Below, piece by piece: positions 27,278 to 36,271 of a stretch of 64,000 bases of DNA (position 1 is the stretch's first letter; each line of letters starts with the position of its first letter). The stretch covers positions 527 through 64,526 of the forward strand of contig JAGLBE010000012.1 in NCBI GenBank assembly GCA_018260445.1, given 5' to 3'. The notes below the pieces were generated by a model. That model worked only from the letters and a program-made list of their open reading frames with translations, was not told where the DNA came from and did no database searches. Position numbers and translations under genes: made by a program. The stretch comes from Psychrobacter sp. (lineage in GTDB: Bacteria > Pseudomonadota > Gammaproteobacteria > Pseudomonadales > Moraxellaceae).

Positions 27278-27548
27278 TATACACCTACCTTTGCATACTT
27301 GAAGTTAAAACCAACCAAAATTAAAAGCAGCCAAAAACTTCACGTTAATTTTTATTGTAGACCTATGACTATAACTATGATTATAAATAGTCTTGTGTCG
27401 TCATAGCCGCTCATTGCGCACCTGTCGCTATCGCCATTGCTTTTACCATTGCTTTGATAACAACACAACTACCGTTGCAACTCGACCGACGAAGCTGAGC
27501 CATTTAGGCTGTATCGATAGCTTAGTTGCTAAAGACAAGCTGATAAGC

Positions 27549-28052
27549 TTAACGACCCTCTTGATACACCAAGTTGGCTTTATCAATATTATCAAACGCA
27601 ATCGTAAAAACATCACCCTCAGGAATAACCACGGTCAGCTGTTTATCCCCTATCTGTTCAAGCTTGCCGGTTACTTTACGACGCTTGCTACTGTCGCTGC
27701 CGACGGCTTTGATTAAGCGCAGACTAACGGTCTGCCCTATATAATCTTGTAATTGCTCAACACTAAAAAACGCCCTGTCTAAGCCTGGCGATGATACTTC
27801 TAAAATAAACTCGCCGGCTATCGGGTCATGTACTTCAAGCACCCCGCTCACTTGGTGGGTTACCGCAGCACAATCTTCAATCGTCACTTGTTTGCCAAAG
27901 GCTTTATCCTCTGGCAAAGCTTCGATATAGATACGCATCAACGAGCGTCCGCCTTGTGGCGAAAATTCGACCCCCCACAAGGCCACATCGCAAGCGGCAA
28001 CAGCAGGTTCGATAATAGCGGTTAATTGCGCAACTTTGTTAGATAGTTTCAT
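27549..28052 (-). CDS. rimP: Ribosome maturation factor RimP
   Basis: A 167-residue protein that assists assembly of the 30S subunit. It shows the two-domain family pattern: an alpha/beta N-terminal half with LWGVEFSPQGGRSLMRIYIE and DCAAVTHQVSGVLEVHDPI, then VSSPGLDRAFFSVEQL leading to the SH3-like C-terminal barrel. Length is slightly above the 150 residues of E. coli. It follows the initiator tRNA gene, as metY precedes rimP in E. coli, and heads the rimP-nusA-infB operon. Confidence 0.96.
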   Translation of the reverse strand: MKLSNKVAQLTAIIEPAVAACDVALWGVEFSPQGGRSLMRIYIEALPEDKAFGKQVTIEDCAAVTHQVSGVLEVHDPIAGEFILEVSSPGLDRAFFSVEQLQDYIGQTVSLRLIKAVGSDSSKRRKVTGKLEQIGDKQLTVVIPEGDVFTIAFDNIDKANLVYQEGR

Positions 28053-28186
28053 ATTTTGGTGCTTTCATATTGAGATAATGACGGAGTCTTAAGATATATA
28101 GCCTTTTAATGACAACATCTTGCTGATAACCGACAGCCAATCGTGTCGAAAATCATGCCTATAGCGGAGTATTAAGAATAACAAAT

Positions 28187-28217
28187 ACAAAAAAACCCAC
28201 AAACATATTGGTGGGTT
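28187..28217 (-). terminator. Terminator after the initiator tRNA
   Basis: AACCCAC (28194-28200) and GTGGGTT (28211-28217) form a 7-bp stem, followed on the minus strand by seven T residues. It lies 30 bp after the tRNA-fMet gene and before rimP; partial readthrough would feed the rimP operon. Confidence 0.8.
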
Positions 28218-28246
28218 AAATAAACAATAAGATTGAAAATAATAAA

Positions 28247-28323
<77 letters not shown>

Positions 28324-28339
28324 TCAATCTAGGTTGCAC

Positions 28340-28368
28340 ATTATAGATAAAGACACTATGCTTGTCAA
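28340..28368 (-). promoter_or_regulatory. Consensus sigma-70 promoter of tRNA-fMet
   Basis: On the minus strand TTGACA (28363-28368) is followed after exactly 17 bp by TATAAT (28340-28345). Both hexamers are perfect. The start point would fall about 10 bp before the mature tRNA. Confidence 0.9.
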
Positions 28369-28458
28369 GCACTTAAATTTATAAACTTGACTTAAGACGC
28401 CAACCTAAGCGTATCACTGACTTTATGCATACATTATGTATCAATATCAGTATCAAAT

Positions 28459-28544
28459 TGGTGCGATTGGAGGGACTCGAACCCTCACAGCTTGCGCCAC
28501 CACCCCCTCAAGATGGCGTGTCTACCAATTCCACCACAATCGCC
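28459..28544 (-). tRNA. tRNA-Leu (anticodon GAG)
   Basis: An 86-nt class II tRNA with encoded CCA and a long variable arm (GGTGGCGCAAGCTGT region). The anticodon loop CTTGAGG gives GAG, decoding CUC and CUU. The D arm reads GGTGGAATTGGTAGACACG, typical of leucine tRNAs. It corresponds to leuU, which also follows secG in E. coli. Confidence 0.95.
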
Positions 28545-28680
28545 TAAATTGCCTAGCTTAGACCTAGTTCATCAAACCGACTTAGTCAAACTTAGCTAAT
28601 TAAACCTCAACCTAACCTAAACCTGTTAACTCATTGAGGATAAGTTAACGTCCACAGGTAAGGATTTAACTAGGACGCAC

Positions 28681-28709
28681 AGTATACAAAGGTTTTACGG
28701 TCAGCGCAA
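28681..28709 (-). promoter_or_regulatory. Probable sigma-70 promoter of tRNA-Leu
   Basis: On the minus strand TTGCGC (28704-28709), 17 bp, TATACT (28681-28686), followed by the GC-rich GTGCGTC that often marks stable RNA promoters. It would give a leader of about 130 nt before tRNA-Leu. Confidence 0.6.
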
Positions 28710-28796
28710 GCCTTTTAAAGTCAAGCGTTATGAGGAGGCACTGACTGCGCCTATTATTGTTCGCTTTAGTACCTCATAGGCTTCTTCATAGTGGGC

Positions 28797-28856
28797 TTGA
28801 CAGAACAATTCTTGACAAAAAAGTTCTTGACAAAACAATTCTTGACAAAACAGTGC
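28797..28856. repeat. 15-bp tandem repeat, four copies, after secG
   Basis: Four units starting with TTGACA at 28797, 28812, 28827 and 28842, the last three differing at a few positions. It lies 23 bp after the secG stop codon. Confidence 0.85.
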
Positions 28857-28879
28857 TCAAGGTTAAATCCATGCTCGAG

Positions 28880-29191
28880 TTATTTTGAGGCAGGCGTCTC
28901 ACTAGGTGCTGGTATTTGTAAGGCGGTCGCTGAGTCATCCAACTTATACTGTCCGTCAACTTGTTTGCGCGCTTGAACTGCCAATGCCAAACTTGTACTA
29001 AAAAATATCACCGTCAACACTGCGGTAGCACGGGTTAAAAAATTAGCACTGCCAGCTCCGCCAAATACTGAACTTGCAGAGCCTGCGCCAAACGATGCCC
29101 CTGCATCCGCACCTTTACCATGCTGAATCAAAATCAGACCTATCATGGAAATAGCGACGATAATATGAACCGCTAAAATAATGTTAAACAT
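28880..29191 (-). CDS. secG: Preprotein translocase subunit SecG
   Basis: A 103-residue inner-membrane protein of the SecYEG channel. Two hydrophobic helices (residues 3-22 and about 55-72) enclose the conserved cytoplasmic loop with LIQHGKGADAGASFG and SSVFGGAGSANFLTR. The C-terminus is short and polar. The gene order secG-tRNA-Leu(GAG) is conserved in enteric bacteria, here with tpiA instead of glmM upstream. Confidence 0.95.
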   Translation of the reverse strand: MFNIILAVHIIVAISMIGLILIQHGKGADAGASFGAGSASSVFGGAGSANFLTRATAVLTVIFFSTSLALAVQARKQVDGQYKLDDSATALQIPAPSETPASK

Positions 29192-29340
29192 GCTATGCCT
29201 TACTGATTAATAAAACGTACCCATTAAAAAATTATCACCTATAATGGGGCTATCTAGAATTCAATTATATACCCAACCATAACTAGCATAAGTCGTCTCT
29301 TAAAAACAGTCAATACAGGAGCGGATTTATTTGAAGTAGG

Positions 29341-29515
29341 CTAGGGCGTGTCCTCAATCTAAACGATAATATCTAAATGGGCTTAAAATGGCTAAATTTT
29401 GCCAAACATCGTCAAATAGTTGGTTAATATCTCGATATTATCTGCACTATTTTCCTTGTTTGACTGCAATTTAACTCATTTTTATCACCATTTTTACAAT
29501 GAGGACACGCCCTAG
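29341..29515. mobile_element. 175-bp MITE-like element with perfect 16-bp inverted ends
   Basis: CTAGGGCGTGTCCTCA at 29341-29356 is repeated as its exact reverse complement at 29500-29515. The interior is AT rich and non-coding. CTAG at both outer ends would fit the YTAR target sequence of IS5-like transposases, or CTAG could be part of the ends. It fills the gap between tpiA and secG, ending 6 bp from the tpiA stop codon. A larger element with related ends lies at 42096-42498, and a single end is seen near 22903. Confidence 0.75.
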
Positions 29516-29521
29516 ACTAGC

Positions 29522-30484
29522 TTACTCGCTGCAAAAACTTTGCACAATATTGACAAAGCTTTGTGCGTCTAAAGCCGCACCCCCTACTAACACCCCATCG
29601 ACCGCGGCACAGGCGGCGAATTCATCAACATTCTTAGCATTGACGCTGCCACCATAAATAATAGGGGTTTGGATTAATGACGCATCAAACCCAACCAGCT
29701 GCTGGCGGATAAAATGGTGAATCGCTGCAACCTGTTGCACACTGGCCACTTTGCCGGTGCCAATTGCCCAAACGGGCTCGTAAGCAACAATCAATCGACT
29801 TAACTGCAGATCTATTGCCCCTTGGGCTACTGCTGCTGGGTCAATGGTGTTTGCATGCTCGTTACTGTTTTGAATATCGTTACGAGCAGCATTGTCTGCT
29901 TGCTTGATTGCCTTTATAAAAGACTGCAGCACCAGCAATTGCTGGGCAAGCACAGCTTCGGTTTGTCCTGCTAAAAAAGCCGCCTCAGACTCGCCAACAC
30001 ACAACACAACACCCAAGCCATGATAGGCGCAGTGTATCACTTTTTTTAACAAGCTTTCATTGTCTTCACTGTAATATTGCCGCCGCTCAGAGTGGCCCAA
30101 AATAACCCACTCTACCCCAATATCTTTGAGCTGTACGGCGGACACATCGCCCGTATATGCCCCCGTTGCATCCGTTAATGCCGTCACGTCTTGCCCTGCA
30201 AGCTTTATAGTGTTAACTTTGGTTGACAAGCTTTTGCTCGATATGCCCTTAGCCGCTAAGTGCGCTAAGTGCGCTAAGTGTAAGTCATCGTCAAAAGCGT
30301 CTACATCACTAGCCAAGAGGGCTGCTGCCGCACTCAAGTGTATAAAGCTTGGCGCTACCATCACCTGACAAGCATGGTGCTGTTCTACCTTTTGTAGCTG
30401 CGTAGCAATGCCCTGTAGCAACTGCTGCGTATCCTTTAGCGTTGCTGGGTTTAATTTCCAGTTTCCAATCACCCAAGGTGTCAT
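29522..30484 (-). CDS. tpiA: Triosephosphate isomerase with insertions
   Basis: A 320-residue glycolytic enzyme interconverting dihydroxyacetone phosphate and glyceraldehyde 3-phosphate. Catalytic elements are intact: GNWKLN (7-12) with the Lys, LGHSERRQYYSEDN with the His, AYEPVWAIGTGK with the catalytic Glu and the mobile loop, and YGGSVNAKN plus GVLVGGAAL for phosphate binding. The family usually has about 250 residues. The extra length lies in a loop near residues 68-95 (with HLAHLAHLAA, encoded by a 9-bp triplet repeat) and another near 205-225 (NDIQNSNEHAN). Confidence 0.95.
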   Translation of the reverse strand: MTPWVIGNWKLNPATLKDTQQLLQGIATQLQKVEQHHACQVMVAPSFIHLSAAAALLASDVDAFDDDLHLAHLAHLAAKGISSKSLSTKVNTIKLAGQDVTALTDATGAYTGDVSAVQLKDIGVEWVILGHSERRQYYSEDNESLLKKVIHCAYHGLGVVLCVGESEAAFLAGQTEAVLAQQLLVLQSFIKAIKQADNAARNDIQNSNEHANTIDPAAVAQGAIDLQLSRLIVAYEPVWAIGTGKVASVQQVAAIHHFIRQQLVGFDASLIQTPIIYGGSVNAKNVDEFAACAAVDGVLVGGAALDAQSFVNIVQSFCSE

Positions 30485-31087
30485 AATAGGCTCTCAATAT
30501 CTTAATGATTATATGGTTATAAGGGTTAATTCGACTTACGCATCAATGAGGGTTTAGGGTTCTGAGGGTTACGGTATTTATGCATTGATACCTGACTCTT
30601 AAATTCTTAAAACTCATTGTATTAAACCTCATTGTAGGCTGGTGCTTTTAGCCCAGCAAAACCTGTATTTTTATTAAAAATACTGGGCTAAAGCCACAGC
30701 CTATGTTAAGAGTTGAGAGTTGAGAGTCGGGTGCACTTATCTTGTTATCTACTTGTCTTTTGATAGTTATACAGTCAATAATATACAGTCAATAATATAA
30801 GAATGCCCGTAGCACACGGTAGACAACTGACTACGTCCTATTCATGGGAAATACGTTATTAAAACGAGGCTATTAACATAAAGGTTGGTATAAATTATAT
30901 CATAATCTTAATCTTAATAATTAGGCCTGTCGTTTATGCTGTCATCTAGGCGGGCTGCAAGGTCTGTTGACAGCCTCTTACCAATCCTAATACATAGCTT
31001 TGCTTTTAATCGCTTTTGCATCGAGTCAGGATGTTATACACTATATTTGTTCGCGTGCAAGCTTAACTCTTCATACAGGAAATTACT
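30485..31087. other. Intergenic region upstream of tpiA and pilB
   Basis: 603 bp without a supported gene. It holds the hairpin element at 30635-30703, a short repeat GTTGAGA near 30712, a duplicated ATACAGTCAATA near 30770-30793, and the pilB leader with AGGAAATT before its ATG. No clear sigma-54 promoter was found. Confidence 0.5.
30635..30703. repeat. 69-bp palindromic repeat element
   Basis: The outer arms TAGGCTGGTGCTTTTAGCCC and the reverse complement of the right end (TAGGCTGTGGCTTTAGCCC) match closely. The centre TATTTTTATTAAAAATA is itself palindromic. It has the look of a dispersed REP-like intergenic element. Confidence 0.7.
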
Positions 31088-32803
31088 ATGTCCGCACCCA
31101 TGAGTTTTGGCGGAATTGCCCAACGGTTGGTCCAAGATGGCTTGGTCAGCGAGGCGGTGATGCAAAAGGCCTTAACCGAAGCGCAAAAACAGCAGATGAG
31201 TCTGGTTTCTTATTTGGTCAGTAACAAGCTTGCCGCCTCTGATAAAATAGCTTGGCTCGTTGCTAAAGAGTTTGGCGACCCCTTATTTGATATTGACCAG
31301 CTAAACCCTGACGTACTGCCAAAAGACTTGATTGATGATAAGCTCGTGCGTAAATACAATGCCCTACCTATATTTGTGCGTGGGCAGCGCTTGTTTGTGG
31401 CGATGAGTGATCCAACACGGCTTGACGCGATTGACGCGATTCAGTTTAACTCTAGGCTGTCGGTGCAAACGGTGGTTGTAGAGGAGACGAAACTACTCAA
31501 AGCCATTGAGGTCGCCTCTTCAGATTCTATGGATACCTTTAGTGAGATGTCCGCTGGCGATTTATCTGTCGAAGTTCAAGACTTATCAGATGGGGATGGC
31601 GATGACAATACCACCTCATTAGCGGACGGCGTTGAGGAAGCGCCGGTGGTTAAGTTTATTAATAAAATGTTGATAGACGCTATTCGTATGGGGGCTTCTG
31701 ATTTACATTTTGAGCCTTATGAAAAATCATTTCGCGTACGCTTTCGCATTGATGGCGTGATGCAAAAAATGGCCAACCCCCCAGTACAATTGGCAGGCAA
31801 AATTGCGGCCCGTTTAAAGGTGATGTCACAAATGGACATCTCTGAGAGGCGTATGCCGCAAGATGGACGCATTAAACTCAAAATTTCTAAAAATAAGGCC
31901 ATTGATTTTCGGGTAAACTGTTTACCGACCTTATTTGGTGAAAAACTGGTTTTACGTATTTTAGACCCCTCCTCAGCGATGTTGGGTATCGATGCTTTGG
32001 GCTATGAGCCCGATCAAAAAGCATTGTTTATGGAGGCGCTCGAAAAACCCCAAGGCATGTTATTGATTACCGGTCCAACCGGCTCGGGTAAGACGGTGTC
32101 GTTATACACTGGCCTGAATATACTTAATGAAGAGACGACAAATATTTCAACCGCCGAAGACCCGGTTGAAATTAACCTTGAAGGTATTAACCAAGTTAAC
32201 GTGAATCCTAAGGTAGGCCTTACCTTTTCAAGTGCTTTGAAAGCTTTTTTACGGCAAGACCCTGATATTGTCATGGTCGGTGAAATACGCGACTTAGAAA
32301 CTGCAGAAATCGCCATTAAAGCGGCGCAAACTGGGCATATGGTGTTGTCAACCTTACACACCAACTCAGCACCAGAAACCTTGACGCGCTTGCGTAATAT
32401 GGGCGTGGCCTCTTTTAATATTGCCACCTCTGTTAACCTGGTTATTGCGCAGCGTTTGGCACGGCGGCTATGTAAAAACTGCAAAAGACCAACAAGTGTG
32501 CCGCATGTCAGCTTGATTGAGATGGGATTTAAACAAGAAGATTTAGACGATGACAATAATACGATATACGAGCCAGTAGGCTGTGATGAGTGCCGTGAAG
32601 GTTATAAAGGTCGGGTCGGTGTCTATGAGGTGATGAAAATCAACGAGGCTATTTCGCGGATTATTATGGAGGATGGCAATGCGATAGAAATTAAAGACGC
32701 TGCCCTCAAAAACGGTTTTCGCGATTTAAGACGCTCTGGCATTTTAAAAGTTTTACAAGGGTTGACCAGTGTGCAAGAGATGTATCGGGTAACCTCTGAT
32801 TAG
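31088..32803 (+). CDS. pilB: Type IV pilus assembly ATPase PilB
   Basis: A 571-residue cytoplasmic hexameric ATPase that drives pilus extension. An N-terminal MshEN-like domain (about 1-150) is followed by the secretion ATPase core: Walker A GPTGSGKT at 329-336, an Asp box (STAEDPVEI), Walker B (DIVMVGEIRDLETAEIA), and a His box (TGHMVLSTLHTNSAPET). A zinc-binding four-cysteine motif CKNC (462-465) and CDEC (499-502) closes the C-terminal part. AGGAAATT lies before the ATG. pilC and pilD follow in the standard order. Confidence 0.97.
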   Translation: MSAPMSFGGIAQRLVQDGLVSEAVMQKALTEAQKQQMSLVSYLVSNKLAASDKIAWLVAKEFGDPLFDIDQLNPDVLPKDLIDDKLVRKYNALPIFVRGQRLFVAMSDPTRLDAIDAIQFNSRLSVQTVVVEETKLLKAIEVASSDSMDTFSEMSAGDLSVEVQDLSDGDGDDNTTSLADGVEEAPVVKFINKMLIDAIRMGASDLHFEPYEKSFRVRFRIDGVMQKMANPPVQLAGKIAARLKVMSQMDISERRMPQDGRIKLKISKNKAIDFRVNCLPTLFGEKLVLRILDPSSAMLGIDALGYEPDQKALFMEALEKPQGMLLITGPTGSGKTVSLYTGLNILNEETTNISTAEDPVEINLEGINQVNVNPKVGLTFSSALKAFLRQDPDIVMVGEIRDLETAEIAIKAAQTGHMVLSTLHTNSAPETLTRLRNMGVASFNIATSVNLVIAQRLARRLCKNCKRPTSVPHVSLIEMGFKQEDLDDDNNTIYEPVGCDECREGYKGRVGVYEVMKINEAISRIIMEDGNAIEIKDAALKNGFRDLRRSGILKVLQGLTSVQEMYRVTSD

Positions 32804-32833
32804 CAAGTTGCTTCATATGGCAGCTTAACAACT

Positions 32834-32893
32834 TAGCATAGCTGTTTAACATAGCAACTTAACATAGCTACTTAACATAGCTACTTAACATAG
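32834..32893. repeat. Degenerate 13-14-bp tandem repeat between pilB and pilC
   Basis: Four to five units of the type ACTTAACATAGC(T/A) follow one another downstream of pilB. No gene is present in this gap. Confidence 0.75.
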
Positions 32894-33090
32894 CAACAGG
32901 GCGCTAAGACAGTCTACTACTATCTACTATAATAAGACTGTCTATCGCCTAACCATTTGTTTTACGGTGGTTTGCATGCGCTAAAAATATGGCACTGCTC
33001 TGTTAATAAGGTTTTATTGCGTCTTACAGTATTTAAATTTGGTATGAAAACTACCGCCAATCTAAACCAGAAGTATTTGAGGATAAAGTT

Positions 33091-34314
33091 ATGGCCAAAA
33101 CAGCAACGGATATGCAATTAGATTTCATTTACAATGGGACAAATCGCCGTGGCCAAAAGGTCAAAGGTGAAACCAGCAGTAAGAGTCTAGACTTAGCTAA
33201 GGCGCAATTAAGCAAACAAGGCATTACCATTCGCACCATTAAGAAAAAACCTAAATCTATCAAGTTGATGAAGCCTAAAATCAAGGCGATAGACATTGCA
33301 ATTTTTTCACGGCAATTGGCCACGATGATGAAAGCGGGGGTGCCTTTAACCCAGTCCTTTCAAATTGTTGCCGAATCCTTAGACAATCCGAGTATGAAAG
33401 ATTTGGTGTTGAGCATTAAATCTGAAGTGGAAGCAGGGGGCACCTTTACTTCAGCCCTACGTCAGCATCCTCGCTATTTTGATGATTTGTTTTGTGCGTT
33501 AGTAGATTCTGGTGAGCAATCAGGCGCTTTGGAAACGATGTTAGAACGGGTAGCCACCTATAAAGAAAAAAGTGAGTTATTAAAAGCAAAGATTAAAAAG
33601 GCTGTTAAATACCCCATTGCGGTTATTGTGGTGGCCATCATTGTCACCATGATTCTTTTATTAAAAGTAGTACCTGTTTTTGCCGACTTATTTGGCTCCT
33701 TTGGGGCAGAGCTTCCTGCTTTTACGAAAATGGTGGTCAATATGTCGGAGTGGATGAAAAGTTGGTGGTGGGCATTAATAGGGGTAATTGGATTAACGAT
33801 TATTGCATTAGCTGAAGCGAACAAACGCAGTAAAGAATTTCGAAATTTTAAGGATAGGCTAATGCTTAAATTACCTATCTTCGGTAATATCACTTATCAA
33901 GCTATTATTGCCCGTTTTTCACGTACGTTGGCGACGACATTTGCGGCTGGTGTTCCTTTGATCGATGCCCTTGATTCGACTGCTGGCGCAACCAACAACG
34001 TGGTGTTTTATAATGCAACTCAGCAAATTAAAGAGGACGTGTCCACGGGCCAGCAGTTGCAATTTGCGATTCGCAGCACCAATTTGTTTCCAAGCTTGGT
34101 GATTCAAATGGTTGGCATTGGCGAAGAATCGGGTAGTTTAGAGGAGATGCTTGATAAAGTTGCCATCTATTACGAGAACGAAGTGGATCAGGCAGTAGAT
34201 GGACTGACCAGCCTTATGGAGCCAATGATTATGGCAGTTCTAGGTGTGCTAATTGGTGGGCTTGTGATTGCGATGTATTTACCTATCTTCCAGATGGGTT
34301 CGGTGGTGGGCTAA
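33091..34314 (+). CDS. pilC: Type IV pilus inner-membrane platform protein PilC
   Basis: A 407-residue polytopic membrane protein that couples the PilB and PilT motors to pilus assembly. It has the two T2SSF domains of the GspF/PilC family: the first around 70-195 (FSRQLATMMKAGVPLTQSFQI), the second around 275-395 (FSRTLATTFAAGVPLIDALD), each followed by hydrophobic helices near 170-195, 225-245 and 375-400. The early FIYNGTNRRGQKVKGE is also characteristic. It follows pilB after a 287-bp gap holding tandem repeats. Confidence 0.97.
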   Translation: MAKTATDMQLDFIYNGTNRRGQKVKGETSSKSLDLAKAQLSKQGITIRTIKKKPKSIKLMKPKIKAIDIAIFSRQLATMMKAGVPLTQSFQIVAESLDNPSMKDLVLSIKSEVEAGGTFTSALRQHPRYFDDLFCALVDSGEQSGALETMLERVATYKEKSELLKAKIKKAVKYPIAVIVVAIIVTMILLLKVVPVFADLFGSFGAELPAFTKMVVNMSEWMKSWWWALIGVIGLTIIALAEANKRSKEFRNFKDRLMLKLPIFGNITYQAIIARFSRTLATTFAAGVPLIDALDSTAGATNNVVFYNATQQIKEDVSTGQQLQFAIRSTNLFPSLVIQMVGIGEESGSLEEMLDKVAIYYENEVDQAVDGLTSLMEPMIMAVLGVLIGGLVIAMYLPIFQMGSVVG

Positions 34315-34491
34315 TTTTATTGCGAGTCATTATGGTCCAGCCTATTTGTAATCGTATATACTCTCTTTATCTACAAGAATCCCAAACAGATGACCGTTTT
34401 TTGTCATTGGATTGGGGATGAATAGAATTAAGCTTTAATGACGTTTGTTTAATAACCTTCTTTTTAATGACGAGACTAAAGGCAATTATAG

Positions 34492-35388
34492 ATGCAAATT
34501 TGGCAACTCCTGCAAGATAACTTGCCTCTAGCATTAACGGTGTTTGGGTTATTAGGGCTATGTGTTGGTAGCTTTTTAAATGTGGTTATTCACCGTATCC
34601 CTTTATCTATGTATCAAGATTGGCGAGCGGGTAGTGTTGAGATACTGTCCGAACAACAGGACATACCCGCTAACCTGATAGCGCCCATTGCCGACATTGT
34701 TGCCAAAGATACACCTATCACCCTAAGCCACCCTTCCTCAAGATGCCCGCATTGTGCGCATAAAATTCGCTGGTATGAAAATATACCGGTAGTCAGTTGG
34801 CTTGCCCTTAAGGGAAAATGCTCACAATGCGCCAACCCGATAGGCCTAAGATATCCCTTTATTGAAGTAGTAACTGCCCTGCTTTCAATGGTGGTGATTT
34901 TTAAATTTGGCGTCAGCCTGCCTGCCATGGCAGCTTTAGTTTTAGTTTGGACATTAATTGCACTGACTGGTATAGACTTTGATACCCAGCTTCTACCAGA
35001 TAGGTTAGTATTTCCATTAGCAGGGCTAGGGCTAGCGGTAAACTCACAGCACTGGTTCGTCTCCCCCGTTCAGTCTATTTGGGGCTTATTAATAGGATTT
35101 TTATCGCTTTGGATAGTGGTCAAAATATTTTTTTTAATTACCAAAAAACAGGGTATGGGACAAGGCGATTTTAAATTATTGGCCGTACTGGGGGCATGGC
35201 TTGGGCCCCTAATGCTACCCTTCATTATCCTACTATCTTCTTTACTGGGCTCTATTATTGGCGTGATACTGATGAAAAAACGTGGCGAGAGCAAACCCTT
35301 CGCTTTTGGCCCTTTTATTGCTATAGCGGGTATCATCGCCTTACTTTATGGCCATACGATAATGAATTGGTACTTAGGACAATACTAA
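34492..35388 (+). CDS. pilD: Prepilin leader peptidase / N-methyltransferase PilD
   Basis: A 298-residue membrane aspartyl protease that cleaves the leader of type IV prepilins and methylates the new N-terminus. The N-terminal part has GSFLNVVIHRIP and a zinc-binding tetrad, CPHC (85-88) and CSQC (110-113). Active-site aspartates are in GIDFDTQLLPD and GQGDFKLLA. About eight hydrophobic segments are present. It is the third gene of pilBCD and is followed by coaE, the common order in gamma-proteobacteria. Confidence 0.97.
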   Translation: MQIWQLLQDNLPLALTVFGLLGLCVGSFLNVVIHRIPLSMYQDWRAGSVEILSEQQDIPANLIAPIADIVAKDTPITLSHPSSRCPHCAHKIRWYENIPVVSWLALKGKCSQCANPIGLRYPFIEVVTALLSMVVIFKFGVSLPAMAALVLVWTLIALTGIDFDTQLLPDRLVFPLAGLGLAVNSQHWFVSPVQSIWGLLIGFLSLWIVVKIFFLITKKQGMGQGDFKLLAVLGAWLGPLMLPFIILLSSLLGSIIGVILMKKRGESKPFAFGPFIAIAGIIALLYGHTIMNWYLGQY

Positions 35389-35410
35389 GGAGCAACCATA
35401 GAACCGGTGT

Positions 35411-35466
35411 CATTTTTTCTCAACCTTTTTTCTTAACCTTTTTTCTTAACCTTTTTTCTTAACCTT
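35411..35466. repeat. 13-bp tandem repeat CCTTTTTTCTTAA before coaE
   Basis: About three and a half units of 13 bp lie in the 130-bp pilD-coaE gap, with long T runs. They may affect transcription through the junction. Confidence 0.8.
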
Positions 35467-35521
35467 AAAGCTTCTCAAGTTCAAAGTTTTTTACCACCAA
35501 AGCTCCTTTCAAGGCAATTTC

Positions 35522-36202
35522 ATGCAACCTAATGCTCTCCCGATTACCCCAGCGCAGGCTTTTCAACCCTTTTATAGTAACAAACCTGTTATTGGTTTAA
35601 CCGGTGGGATAGGCAGTGGCAAAACTGCCGTTTCTGATTGGTTTGCCACGCAAGGAATCACCATTGTCGATGCCGATGTGGTGGCGCATCAAATCATGCA
35701 GCCGGGTAGCCGCACCTTAGATAAGCTGGTTAAGACACTAGGCAGCTGGGTAATTGATAGCGCCGGCTACATGGATAGAGCCGCTGTCAGAGAGCATGTG
35801 TTTAAAAATAATAAGGCGTTACTCACTTTAGAGGCCATCACTCACCCGGCCATCCGTCAAGAAATTAAAGCGCAATTGGCGGCCGCAGCGTCGGTCTATG
35901 TGATTTTATCCGCCCCGCTGCTACTAGAGAGTGCCGAAGCAGGTTTGGTATCTTTGTGTGATAGAATATTGGTGGTGGATGTGCCTGAAGCATTACAGTT
36001 AGAAAGGGCAAGCCGGCGCGACACCCAAAGCCGCGACAACATCGCTGCCATTATGGCCAATCAATTGTCGCGTGTAGCCCGCAATCAGCAAGCTGACGAT
36101 ATTGTGAGCAATGCAAGCGATTTAGCGTCGCTTTATGCCCAACTGCAGCCTTTACATGAGCGTTATCTGATGTTAGAAAAGAGTTTTGAAGTTAGACGAT
36201 AG
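35522..36202 (+). CDS. coaE: Dephospho-CoA kinase
   Basis: A 226-residue P-loop kinase for the last step of coenzyme A synthesis, phosphorylating the ribose 3'-OH of dephospho-CoA. The P loop GGIGSGKT is at 28-35, followed by DADVVAHQIMQPG, LEAITHPAIR and VDVPEALQLERASRRD, all family markers. It has about 20 residues before the usual start of the domain. It forms the end of the pilBCD-coaE cluster. Confidence 0.96.
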   Translation: MQPNALPITPAQAFQPFYSNKPVIGLTGGIGSGKTAVSDWFATQGITIVDADVVAHQIMQPGSRTLDKLVKTLGSWVIDSAGYMDRAAVREHVFKNNKALLTLEAITHPAIRQEIKAQLAAAASVYVILSAPLLLESAEAGLVSLCDRILVVDVPEALQLERASRRDTQSRDNIAAIMANQLSRVARNQQADDIVSNASDLASLYAQLQPLHERYLMLEKSFEVRR

Positions 36203-36271
36203 CTTAAATGTGAACAACGAATTCGTAGGGCTGACATGAAATTTCAGGCACATAATCAGGCCCATCACATG

